A stretch of 64,000 nt of DNA from CBDFGE01 sp965247055 (GTDB lineage Bacteria > Chloroflexota > Dehalococcoidia > Lucifugimonadales > JAGWBF01), in the NCBI GenBank assembly GCA_965247055.1, contig CBDFGE010000005.1, positions 186,001 to 250,000 of the forward strand, given 5' to 3'. The notes under the pieces are model-generated. The model searched no databases. It worked only from the letters and a program-made list of their open reading frames with translations, and was not told the DNA's origin. This document shows positions 1 through 8,226 of the stretch, piece after piece (within the stretch, counting starts at the first letter, position 1; each line of letters opens with the position of its first letter). A program made the translations under genes and the position numbers.

Positions 1-77
1 ATCTCTTCCCGCGGCACAAGGCGGCCGTTCGCTGCGTAACATACCATAGTTCGGTGGGAAAGGAAAGCAGGCGGAGG

Positions 78-326
78 ATGGAAGACGACATTATAGGTAT
101 GCGGGAGATGGAGGCCATCTTCAGCGTCACCGACGAGCTGGGCATCGACCGGGAGATCGTCAGCGTGCCGCTGGGCAAGGAGGATCCGGGCTCGGTGGCG
201 AGGCTCTCCACGGGGGAGATCGAGATTATTGTGCCCCGGACAGAGCCGGTGGAGGAGTGGGTGGATACGTTAAGGGAGACGTTGGTGTCCCTCGGGTTTA
301 CCCCCTCGGAGCAGGACGAGGAATGA
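78..326 (+). CDS. hypothetical small acidic protein
   Basis: I do not recognise this 82-residue protein. It is acidic, with no membrane segment, signal peptide or Cys motif. A GTG at 54 is an alternative start, but it has no ribosome-binding site. The ATG at 78 follows a purine-rich AAAGGAAAG stretch. The stop lies 32 bases before the ribosome-binding site of the downstream oxidoreductase, so the two may be cotranscribed. Its regular codon use and amphipathic middle suggest a real gene. Confidence 0.55.
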   Translation: MEDDIIGMREMEAIFSVTDELGIDREIVSVPLGKEDPGSVARLSTGEIEIIVPRTEPVEEWVDTLRETLVSLGFTPSEQDEE

Positions 327-358
327 TCGCGTGTATACGTGTATAAAGGAGGATTCCT

Positions 359-1456
359 ATGGCGGCGGACAGGATCCGCGTGGGAGTCATCGGGGCCAGC
401 GTCCACTACGGATGGGGGATGAGGGCCCATCTCCCGGCCCTCCTGGCCCTGCCCGAATACGAGCTAGTGGGCCTGTGCACGGCCCACCCGGAAACGGCTG
501 AGGAGTCGGCCCGGCACTGCGGGGCTCGACTGGCCTTCCACGACTACCGGGAGATGGTACGGCATCCCGATATAGACATGGTGAGTGTGTGTGTCCGCGT
601 ACCCCTGCATCACTCCATGGTGATGGTGGCCCTCGAAGCCGGCAAACACGTCTACTGCGAGTGGCCCCTGGGCGCGAGCCTGGCAGAGGCGGAGGATATG
701 GCCGCCCTGGCCCGGTCCAAGGACGTGCGCCACATGGTGGGTTTGCAGGGCCGGGCCGCCCCAGGGCTGCTGCGATTCAAGGAGCTGGTGGCACAGGGAT
801 ATGTGGGGGACGTGCTGTCGTGCACCCTGACGTCCTTCTTCCCCGGCATCCTCCAGATGGGTCCGGACCGTTTCTGGATGGCGGACAGGGCAAATGGGAT
901 GAACACCCTCCCGGTACACACGGGGCACTCGTTGGACGTCCTCAGCTTTTGTCTGGGGGAGTTCAAGGAAATCTCCGCGAGGGTCGAGACCCGGGTCCCG
1001 GTGTGGGGGTCCGGGACGGGAAAAACGGCGAGGGCAACCGCTCCCGACAACGTGCTGGTCAGCGGCGTGCTCACCAACGGCGTCGTGGTGTCGGCCCATG
1101 TGGGATCGGTGCCGTGGCACGGCTCCGGCTGGAAGATGGAGGTCTACGGCACGAGTGGTGCGCTGGCAGCCGAGTTCTTCACCACCCCCTTCTTCGTCAA
1201 AGTCCAGCTCCGGGGCGCCCATGGCAAAGAAGACCTGGAGGAAGAGCTACCGGTCCCGGAGAGGCCGGAGGGGCTCCCGGCGGAGGTGCCCGGGGGGATT
1301 CCCTTGAACGTAGCCAAAATGTACAGGAACCTGGGTGAGGCCATTCGAGAGGGCAGGGATGCCCAGCCCGATTTCGATGCAGCCCTGGCGAGGCACCGCC
1401 TTCTGGACGCCATCCAGCGGTCCTCGGACGAGGCCACGCTGGTGCGCGTGGCGTGA
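359..1456 (+). CDS. Gfo/Idh/MocA family oxidoreductase, EWP variant
   Basis: NAD(P)-dependent dehydrogenase of the Gfo/Idh/MocA family, 365 residues, a typical length. A Rossmann domain opens the protein (GVIGAS around residues 9-14), and the usual C-terminal alpha/beta substrate domain follows. The family signature EKP, whose Lys helps catalysis, reads EWPLG at residues 101-105. This variant also occurs in Gal80-like members. The ATG follows a perfect AAAGGAGG. The substrate is unknown. The downstream CoA-transferases hint at catabolism of organic acids or sugar acids. The enzyme may have altered catalysis or act as a sensor. Confidence 0.85.
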   Translation: MAADRIRVGVIGASVHYGWGMRAHLPALLALPEYELVGLCTAHPETAEESARHCGARLAFHDYREMVRHPDIDMVSVCVRVPLHHSMVMVALEAGKHVYCEWPLGASLAEAEDMAALARSKDVRHMVGLQGRAAPGLLRFKELVAQGYVGDVLSCTLTSFFPGILQMGPDRFWMADRANGMNTLPVHTGHSLDVLSFCLGEFKEISARVETRVPVWGSGTGKTARATAPDNVLVSGVLTNGVVVSAHVGSVPWHGSGWKMEVYGTSGALAAEFFTTPFFVKVQLRGAHGKEDLEEELPVPERPEGLPAEVPGGIPLNVAKMYRNLGEAIREGRDAQPDFDAALARHRLLDAIQRSSDEATLVRVA

Positions 1457-1609
1457 GCCCCGGGGTCCATCCCATGCCAGACCCCTCGAGCATCCGTCAA
1501 ATTGAGCAATTGTTCAAACTGACCAATTACCCCAGCCCAGATCGAGTTGCCCGCCGATGGAATTAGGGATAGAATGCCCCTGATGTCTACGAGGAAGAGG
1601 TAGCGGCCC

Positions 1610-2251
1610 ATGTCCACGCCGGTGGGCAAGATATCGAAGCCGGAAGCGGAAGCGTACAGGAAGGGGCGCAAACTCTACCTGGTGCCGCTGTTCCTCGTGT
1701 CTCCCGAGCCGCCCGATGACCTCCGGGAAAAGCTGGAACAGTACTGGAACGGGGCTGAGGAGCACATAGCCCGCCTTGAGGCCGCGCTGGGCCCTGTGAA
1801 CCGCATCTATCACGAGACGGTCTACCTCCCGGGCGAAGAGGGGGCGAAGCTGATAGAAGGGCTCAATCCCGGTGGGTACCGGCTCATCAGCCGCAGGTGC
1901 CAGGCGGGAGCCATCCTGGAGTCCACCGAGGACTGGGCCCTGCTGGAGGAGAGCTCCGACTGGCAGGGCTGCCTCTCTCTGGGGCTGGTCAGCCAGAAAG
2001 CTTCCTCAACCGTCTTCCAGGCCTACCTGGAGGTCACCTCCAAGCGGTACGAGCACATCGCCTCCCGCATCGACGAGACCCTCGGCCAGGAGGAGTCGGC
2101 TATCCTGATGGTAGGAGACAACCACCGTGTCCAGTTCCCTTCGGACATTCAGGTGTTCTATGTAGCGCCCCCGGTCCTCAACGACCTCCGGCGTTGGGTC
2201 GAGGACCGGCTAAGGCAGGGAGTAGGGCGAGAAGAGGAGCAGGCCCGGTGA
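1610..2251 (+). CDS. conserved hypothetical protein, 213 aa
   Basis: Soluble protein of 213 residues with mixed alpha/beta character, no signal peptide, no membrane segment and no metal-binding motif that I can see. I do not recognise the family. Its TGA stop overlaps the GTG start of the following CoA-transferase (GTGA), so the two are probably translationally coupled. The start is an ATG about 150 bases after the oxidoreductase. A role in stress or degradation would be guesswork. Confidence 0.7.
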   Translation: MSTPVGKISKPEAEAYRKGRKLYLVPLFLVSPEPPDDLREKLEQYWNGAEEHIARLEAALGPVNRIYHETVYLPGEEGAKLIEGLNPGGYRLISRRCQAGAILESTEDWALLEESSDWQGCLSLGLVSQKASSTVFQAYLEVTSKRYEHIASRIDETLGQEESAILMVGDNHRVQFPSDIQVFYVAPPVLNDLRRWVEDRLRQGVGREEEQAR

Positions 2252-3459
2252 GTGAGCTGGCCCTATCCGACGTCAAGGTCCTGGACTTTACCCACTACAT
2301 ATCCGGGCCCTACTGTACGAAGCTGCTGGCTGACTACGGCGCCGACGTGGTCAAGGTGGAACGGCCCGGGAGTGGCGACGGGGCCCGCCGTCTGGGGCCC
2401 TTCCCCAAAGACCTGCCTCACCCCGAGAAGAGCGGCCTCTTCCTTCAGCTCAACACCAACAAGCGGGGAATCACCCTGAATCTCAAGACCGAGGCCGCAA
2501 GGGGTATCGTCCACAGGCTGGTGAAGGAAGCGGACATAGTGGTGGAGAGCTACAGGCCGGGGACCATGGCCCGGTTCGGCCTGGGCTACGAGGAGCTGAG
2601 GGCCATCAAACCTTCCCTGGTGATGACCTCCGTGTCCAATTTCGGGCAGACAGGCCCCTATAGAGACTACCTTGGCTCCGAGATAATCTTCTTCGGCATG
2701 GGGGGCGAGATGTGCGCCACGGGCCTGGAGGATCGAGAGCCTATCAAGCTGGGAGGAAACGTCGGCCTCTACCAGGCGGGGGTAATCGCGGCCGTGGCCA
2801 CGATGGGCGCTTTTTTCGCCTCCCGGTACCAGGGAATCGGACAGCACGTGGACGTGTCCGTCATGGAGACCCAGCTGGGCAGCCAGGACCGGCGCACCTC
2901 GGCCCTGGTGGGCCACCAGTATACCGGCGAAATAAGCCATCGGCTCCCCCTGGGCGTTGCCGGTTATCCAATAGGTATCTACCCTTGCCTCGATGGCTAC
3001 TTCGAGCTGCTGGGAGGCATGGTGTACTTCCCCAGGGTGGTCCGTATGATGGGGGAACCGGAGTTCCTCAAGGAGCCCAAGTGGTATACGCCCGAGGCCC
3101 AGACTGACCCTGAGCTGAAGGAGGAGTTCGAGGCCTACTTCTTGGGCTGGTGCCTGGAGCAGACCAAGGTCGAGCTATGGCAGAGGGCCCAGGCCTTCAG
3201 GGTCCTGAGCGCTCCGGTGAACACCGTTGAGGAAGTGCTGCGCGATCCGGTGTTCGTCCAGAGGGAGGCCTTCAGTCGTGTCCACCACCCCGAGGCGGGG
3301 GAGGTAGTGATGCCGGGCCGCCCCTTTATCATGGGTGAGACGCCCTGGAGCCTAAGGCGCCCGGCTCCCCTCCTGGGGCAGCATAACGTGGAGGTGCTTG
3401 GGGCGCTGGGGTACGGTGAGGAGGAGGTGGGCGTGTACAAGGAGCAGGGGATAATCTGA
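2248..3459 (+). CDS. CaiB/BaiF family III CoA-transferase
   Basis: Family III acyl-CoA transferase, 403 residues. The N-terminal signature VLDFTHYISGPYCTKLLADYGADV (in part) and the KVERP motif are typical, and the ordinary length suggests a complete gene. The GTG at 2248 overlaps the preceding stop by four bases. Reading further upstream in this frame only follows the shadow of the previous gene. By eye, the active-site aspartate of formyl-CoA transferase (SMQDA) aligns with Glu207 (SVMET). The enzyme would move CoA from an acyl-CoA to a free carboxylic acid. It is followed by a second member of the family, so the pair may act in one catabolic route. Confidence 0.9.
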   Translation: MSELALSDVKVLDFTHYISGPYCTKLLADYGADVVKVERPGSGDGARRLGPFPKDLPHPEKSGLFLQLNTNKRGITLNLKTEAARGIVHRLVKEADIVVESYRPGTMARFGLGYEELRAIKPSLVMTSVSNFGQTGPYRDYLGSEIIFFGMGGEMCATGLEDREPIKLGGNVGLYQAGVIAAVATMGAFFASRYQGIGQHVDVSVMETQLGSQDRRTSALVGHQYTGEISHRLPLGVAGYPIGIYPCLDGYFELLGGMVYFPRVVRMMGEPEFLKEPKWYTPEAQTDPELKEEFEAYFLGWCLEQTKVELWQRAQAFRVLSAPVNTVEEVLRDPVFVQREAFSRVHHPEAGEVVMPGRPFIMGETPWSLRRPAPLLGQHNVEVLGALGYGEEEVGVYKEQGII

Positions 3460-3476
3460 AACCACGGGAGGAAAGG

Positions 3477-4781
3477 TTGGCGAGTCTTCCGCTGGATGGA
3501 GTCAGGATCGTTGATCTGGGCGTCGTATGGGCCGGCCCCTACGCGACTGCCCTGCTGTCCGACCTGGGAGCGGAGGTCATCCGGGTGGAATCTACCCGGT
3601 ACTTTGGCGCCATAACCCGTGGCATTGTGGCCCACCCCACCGAGGATATGATCAGGAACATTCTCATGTTTCTGGGGGGTATGCCGGACCGTCAGGTGGG
3701 CGAGAGGCCGTGGAACCGATGGCCCCTGCACAACTCCCACGCCCGCAACAAGCTGAGTATGACGGTAGACCTGCGCCAGCCTCGTGGCGTGGAGCTGTTT
3801 CACCGGCTGGTGCGGATAGCCGACGTGGTGGTCGAGAACAATGTGCCGGAGACGGCGGAGAAGCTGGGTATCACCTACGAGGCGCTAAGGGAGGTCAGGC
3901 CGGACATCATCATGGTGCGGATGCCCGCCTTCGGGACTACCGGCCCTTACAAGGACTACAGGGCGATGGGCCAGATGGTCGAGGATGTTGGGGGCCACAA
4001 CTCTCTTCGGGGTTACATGGATATGGACGCCAGTGGGGTCACTGCGGCCTTTCCCGCCGACGCCGCCGGTGGGGCGGGCGCCGCCTTCGCCACGCTGGCG
4101 GCGCTCCACTACCGCCGCAGGACCGGCAGGGGACAAATGGTGGAGCTGTCCCAGGTGGAGAATTTCCTTCCCTATATCGGGGAGGCGATCCTGGACTGCA
4201 CCATGAACGGCCGCGTTCAGACCAGCCTCGGAAACCGCCACCCGGCCGCCCTACAGGCTTGCTATCCCTGTAAGGGAGAGGAGCGGTGGGTCAATATCAC
4301 CATCTACGACGACCGCCAGTGGTGGGCCTTCTGCAAAGTCCTGGGCGATCCTCCCTGGAGCCTGGAGGAGAGGTACGACAGCCACTCCTCGCGCCGCGAG
4401 AATCACGATGTCCTTGACCGGCACATCCGGGAGTGGACACTCCAGCACGGCAACTACGAGGTTATGAGGCTCCTTCAGGAAGTGGGTGTGCCCGCCGGCC
4501 CCGTGGTGGACCAGAGGGACGCGTACAGTGATCCCCATCTGAGGGAGCGGGAGGTGTTCGAGGAGGCGTACCAGGAGGACTGCGGCATCCATCTGTATCC
4601 AGGAGCGCCCTTCAAACTTCCTGAGACTCCTCCCAGGATACGACGGGGCCCCGTGCGCCTGGGCGAGGACAACGAGTACGTCTACAAGACCCTGCTGAAA
4701 GTGTCCGACGAGGAGTACGCGGAGCTGGAGCGCGAGGGACACATCGGCATGGACTACCCCGCCGACGTCACCAGCGTGTGA
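3477..4781 (+). CDS. CaiB/BaiF family III CoA-transferase
   Basis: Second family III CoA-transferase, 434 residues, 17 bases after the first and only distantly similar to it. The N-terminal VRIVDLGVVWAGPYATALLSDLG is diagnostic (residues 9 onward). The start is TTG with GGGAGG five bases upstream. The predicted active-site position again carries Glu (SQVEN, Glu228) rather than Asp. Tandem, diverged CoA-transferases are common in heterotrophic Chloroflexota and are thought to serve degradation of diverse carboxylates. The substrate cannot be read from the sequence. Confidence 0.9.
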   Translation: MASLPLDGVRIVDLGVVWAGPYATALLSDLGAEVIRVESTRYFGAITRGIVAHPTEDMIRNILMFLGGMPDRQVGERPWNRWPLHNSHARNKLSMTVDLRQPRGVELFHRLVRIADVVVENNVPETAEKLGITYEALREVRPDIIMVRMPAFGTTGPYKDYRAMGQMVEDVGGHNSLRGYMDMDASGVTAAFPADAAGGAGAAFATLAALHYRRRTGRGQMVELSQVENFLPYIGEAILDCTMNGRVQTSLGNRHPAALQACYPCKGEERWVNITIYDDRQWWAFCKVLGDPPWSLEERYDSHSSRRENHDVLDRHIREWTLQHGNYEVMRLLQEVGVPAGPVVDQRDAYSDPHLREREVFEEAYQEDCGIHLYPGAPFKLPETPPRIRRGPVRLGEDNEYVYKTLLKVSDEEYAELEREGHIGMDYPADVTSV

Positions 4782-4851
4782 CCGGTCTCGCGCCGGGTCC
4801 ATTTCAGGCTCCGGGTGACTGGGCCCACCAACAAAGGAGGAGCAGGACGAT

Positions 4852-5712
4852 CTACCGTGCGCGCCTCGTCCTTGTCGCTGGGCTGGCGGGGATGTCTTCT
4901 GGACCAGCCCCGGCCCTTGCCATGGCGAGCGCCTGGGCCTCCACCTCTGGTAGGATGGACCGGACCAACCCCTCGTCCAGGTCCGCCACTACACCCGGGT
5001 AGCCGGCCTTCCGTATCATGGCCGCCAGTTTCCCTTCTTTGAACTGGTCCAGGGTCCACCGCAGGGTGTCGGGCACCACCGTCGTGTCCCAATACACTCG
5101 CCGGTTCTTATTCCTGGGCCCGTAGTGGTAGTGGGGCTGGTTCTCGAAGCAGTCGAAAGCAAGGAGCTCTATCTCCTGGCCCGCCACGTCGCCCAGCACG
5201 TGGATTGCCTGCCCTCTGTCGGCCTTCAGCGTACGGTATTCCAGGCCGAACCGGATACTCCCTGCTTCGATGACCAGGTCGCCCCGGTTGTGGCTCACGG
5301 TGTTTCTCTCCCGGGCGGCCATATCGCGGGCGATGGTCTCGACCTCTCCCAGCTTCGACGCCACCAGGTCCGCGTCCAGGCTGTCCGCGACCTCCTGATA
5401 GCCCGCCCTGGTGAGCATGACGGGAAGTTTCTCCCGGAGCCGTTCGACGGTCCAGCCTATCAGGTTGCCCGCCGTGGTCCTGTCCATCATGAATGTCTCG
5501 TTCTTGCTCTCGGGGCCGTAGTGGTAGTGGGGTGCCTGGTCAAAACAGTCGAACCGCAGAAGCTCAGTCTCCTTGTCCCCCACCTGTCCCACCACTTGGA
5601 TACACACCCCCTGGTCCGCGGTCATGGAGCCCGCTCTTCCCCCGTCCAGGTATCGGTGGGAGAGGGCAAAATTCACCGTTCCGGCATGGACCCTGGCGCC
5701 GCCTATCTCCAT
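4852..5712 (-). CDS. internally duplicated unknown protein (two PHYHYGP domains)
   Basis: A 286-residue protein built from two homologous halves, roughly residues 1-140 and 145-275. Each half carries the block DCF-x3-PHYHYGP-x2-KN followed by D-x-T and an amphipathic helix ending in AGY. The His/Tyr cluster suggests metal or ligand binding, but I know no function. AAGGAGG lies just before the ATG. There is no signal peptide, so it is probably cytosolic. It converges on the CoA-transferase pair and has its own likely promoter. Confidence 0.75.
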   Translation of the reverse strand: MEIGGARVHAGTVNFALSHRYLDGGRAGSMTADQGVCIQVVGQVGDKETELLRFDCFDQAPHYHYGPESKNETFMMDRTTAGNLIGWTVERLREKLPVMLTRAGYQEVADSLDADLVASKLGEVETIARDMAARERNTVSHNRGDLVIEAGSIRFGLEYRTLKADRGQAIHVLGDVAGQEIELLAFDCFENQPHYHYGPRNKNRRVYWDTTVVPDTLRWTLDQFKEGKLAAMIRKAGYPGVVADLDEGLVRSILPEVEAQALAMARAGAGPEDIPASPATRTRRAR

Positions 5713-5741
5713 AGCTCGCCTCCTTCCGGATGTCCCTGCCC

Positions 5742-5770
5742 ATTATAGTCCGAGGGAGATTTCCGGTAAA
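5742..5770 (-). promoter_or_regulatory. sigma-70-like promoter for the duplicated PHYHYGP protein
   Basis: On the minus strand a perfect TATAAT (5747-5742) is preceded after 17 bases by TTTACC (5770-5765), four of six matches to the -35 consensus. It lies about 30 bases upstream of the start codon. Confidence 0.45.
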
Positions 5771-5829
5771 TAGAACCGTTCCATGTCAAGGGCGGTAATT
5801 GGCACCCGGAGTGTCGAGCCGGCTGGGGC

Positions 5830-6002
5830 ACGCCGCTGCCGTACAGATGCCTGGCCTATGAGGAGTGCGCCCTCGCCGGGACGCCGCTGCCGTACAGATG
5901 CCTGGCCTATGAGGAGTGCGCCCTCGCCGGGACGCCGCTGCCGTACAGATGCCTGGCCTATGAGGAGTGCGCCCTCGCTGGGACGCCGCTGCCGTACAGA
6001 TG
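5830..6002. repeat. 51-bp tandem repeat, 3.4 copies
   Basis: Three consecutive 51-bp units occupy 5830-5880, 5881-5931 and 5932-5982, followed by a 20-bp partial copy at 5983-6002. The first two are identical. The third differs by one C/T change near its end. The unit is the 3' end of the MFS gene including its TAG stop, so only the copy nearest the gene is translated (tail HLYGSGVPARAHSS). The others are downstream duplicates. Confidence 0.95.
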
Positions 6003-7271
6003 GCGAAGGGATAGTGCCCCGAAGCTGAAGGCCATCACCAGGAGGAAGCCGAGGCCGCCGGCGCCGAGTACGATGGGTGCCGTAAGCCCGGTAAAGGCTA
6101 CCAGGTTGCCGTTGATCAGGTTAAAGCCAGCCATAAACCCCTGAATGTGCCAGCTATAAACGCCCATCATCCGCCCACGGATGGCGTCGGGGGCGATGGA
6201 CTGGAGCATCGCGTGGGTCAGAGTCATGAACCCCCCCTGGGACATCCCCATGCCCGCAGCCGATAGCACCGCCAGCGGGAGGTTGGGGGACATGGCCAGG
6301 GCTACCGGTGTAACTCCGCTCAGCACCCCCAGCCAGAGAAACAGCTGCCCCCTGGTCCGCTCCCCCTGCACCCCCGCGAGGGCCAGCGCCGTCACGAAGG
6401 CCGCGCTTCCGAACCCTACCATCAGGTAGCTGGCCCCGCCCAATATGCCCATGCCACCTTCCATCCCCAGCTTGTCCTGGGACAGTACCGGGAAGAGGGA
6501 CTCGAAGGACATGACCAGACCACAGTGGGCAACCACCAACAGCACAATGGAAAGGACAAGGGGGTGGTGATACATGTAGCCGAGTCCGGCGGTCACGTTT
6601 CGGAGCATCACGCCTCCGCCTCTGCCCGACTCAACGACCCCTTTAGAGGAGGTCTTGATGGTCAGGACCAGGCTCAGCCCAACGGCGTACAGGGCCGCGC
6701 AGACAAAGAACACCCACTCCTGATGGCCGGTAGTCCAGAGCACCACCAGGATCAGGAATGGGCCGACGAACCGGGACCCCTGCTGGGTCACCTGGAACAG
6801 CGCCACTCCGTTGAACAGCCGTTCCCTGGGGATGGTGTTGGCCAGGAGCGCCTGGGCCGAAGGCATCTGCGTGGTCCTGGAGGAGCCGTTGACGACGGCC
6901 AGGAGCAAGATCCACCACGCTTCCATCCTTTCGACCCCCAGCCACGCCACCAGGATCGCCAGCAGCAGGTTGTGGGAGAGGTTCACCACGTAGGCGTAGG
7001 CCAGGACGGTGCGGCGGTCGAATCGGTCCGCCAGGAAGCCCGCGAGGGGGGATACCAGCACCGAGGGGATCATGGCGGCGAAGGTGACATATCCGGTCCA
7101 CGCGGCAGAGCCGGTGATTTCGAGCACGAGGGCGGCCCGGGCCACTATGAGGGCCCAGGCCGAAGATTGGGAACACAGTGAGGCAGACCAGAGCTTCCTG
7201 TACTCGAGGGACTGTAGGGCGGGAAGATACCGGGCGCCTAGGGCGCGTCCTGTGTCGAAGGGCGAGGCCAC
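5958..7271 (-). CDS. MFS transporter (EntS-like, MFS_3)
   Basis: Major facilitator protein of 437 residues with about twelve hydrophobic segments. The loop 2-3 signature LAGFLADRFDRRTVL (about residues 79-93) matches MFS motif A and resembles the EntS/MFS_3 group of exporters. The GTG start follows GGGGGAG by six to seven bases. The last 15 residues and the stop are encoded by the first unit of the 51-bp tandem array, so the C-terminus is probably younger than the rest. The substrate is unknown; drug, siderophore or other small-molecule export is typical. Confidence 0.85.
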   Translation of the reverse strand: MASPFDTGRALGARYLPALQSLEYRKLWSASLCSQSSAWALIVARAALVLEITGSAAWTGYVTFAAMIPSVLVSPLAGFLADRFDRRTVLAYAYVVNLSHNLLLAILVAWLGVERMEAWWILLLAVVNGSSRTTQMPSAQALLANTIPRERLFNGVALFQVTQQGSRFVGPFLILVVLWTTGHQEWVFFVCAALYAVGLSLVLTIKTSSKGVVESGRGGGVMLRNVTAGLGYMYHHPLVLSIVLLVVAHCGLVMSFESLFPVLSQDKLGMEGGMGILGGASYLMVGFGSAAFVTALALAGVQGERTRGQLFLWLGVLSGVTPVALAMSPNLPLAVLSAAGMGMSQGGFMTLTHAMLQSIAPDAIRGRMMGVYSWHIQGFMAGFNLINGNLVAFTGLTAPIVLGAGGLGFLLVMAFSFGALSLRHLYGSGVPARAHSS

Positions 7272-7397
7272 CTACTACTCCCCCGAGTCCCAGGACGGGT
7301 AGGGGTATCCTTGCCCCATCAGCCCCACTCTAGAGGCGCCGCCTGGGCTGGCCGGACCTACCACGTCCCGAACTATGTGGCGGGCGGGCGGCAAAGA

Positions 7398-7940
7398 TCA
7401 CTCCGCGCCGTCCACGAGTTCGGCCGAGTAGCCGGCCAGTAGCACGTCCAGCTCTACCATGAGTAGCTTGTTCCAGGCGGTGCTGGCACGGAGCGCCCGG
7501 TCGGCGTCCTCCATCTTGCTCTGCAGCAGCTCGGAGATGGCGGTCTGGGCGAAGGAGATGGTCCCGATCATGAGCCGGGACGGCACCGGCCCCAGGTGGG
7601 CCCGGTGGGTCGGCGGATAGCTGTGGCTTACGCCCATGGCCAGCAGGTATACCGCGAAGCCTTCGTCCAGGGGAGACGATGCGGTATCCCTGAGCCAGCG
7701 GACCAGGGTGTGCTTCCGCCTGGCCAGGCGCTCCTGGTCCACCTCGCCGGAGCCGGTAACGAAGAACCTCCGCGCCTGGGGAAACGTCAGGAAGTGATCG
7801 TAGACCGCGTCGGTGAGGGCCTGAGCGTGCTCCATAACGACGGTCGAGCTTGCCTGGATCAGATCGCGGTCCTGGTCGGTCAGGCCCACAAAGGAGGCCA
7901 TCTCCTCGAGTCTCGCCGGCCAGTTGACCACGTATCGCAC
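7398..7940 (-). CDS. protoglobin / globin-sensor domain protein
   Basis: A 180-residue single-domain protein resembling protoglobins and the sensor domain of globin-coupled sensors. The segment YDHFLTFPQARRFF (from about residue 47) and the later H-x-GPVPSRLMIGTISFAQ region match the family helices, with His residues in place to be the proximal haem ligand. No signalling domain is attached. GGGAGG lies five bases before the GTG start. It would bind haem and O2, CO or NO in the cytosol. The nearest neighbours, an MFS exporter and an MBL hydrolase, do not fix a role. Call is by motif likeness. Confidence 0.65.
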   Translation of the reverse strand: MRYVVNWPARLEEMASFVGLTDQDRDLIQASSTVVMEHAQALTDAVYDHFLTFPQARRFFVTGSGEVDQERLARRKHTLVRWLRDTASSPLDEGFAVYLLAMGVSHSYPPTHRAHLGPVPSRLMIGTISFAQTAISELLQSKMEDADRALRASTAWNKLLMVELDVLLAGYSAELVDGAE

Positions 7941-8226
7941 GCCGACCTCCCGAATCTGCTGGTGGCCCCGTGCCTGGGGTCTCGGGTCTTGTCGGGGCCG
8001 GCAAGAGCGCGGCTGCCCAAGCCGCTTGGAGACGATGATAGTCGACGGGCGAAGGTAGTGTCAAGGCTGGCAGCGCTCACCACGTTCCCCGCCCGGCCCT
8101 TGACACCGGGTGGGCTTTTCCCGTCCAATACTAGTAGCCGGTGGGTGGGACACGGTGGTGGCTCCGGAGCCCACCGCCCATCCAGGGCCCGCCCCAGTCC
8201 TTCTGAACCCCCTACAGGTTGGAAAG

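Noticed and set aside
1897..2247. N-terminal extension of the first CoA-transferase
   Set aside because: It only follows the shadow of the upstream 213-aa gene; the family N-terminus begins at GTG 2248.
4833..4846. AAAGGAGG-like ribosome site after the second CoA-transferase
   Set aside because: No plus-strand gene follows; the region is the end of a minus-strand gene.
5830..6002. Direct repeats as a CRISPR array
   Set aside because: The 51-bp units abut with no unique spacers and come from the end of the MFS gene.
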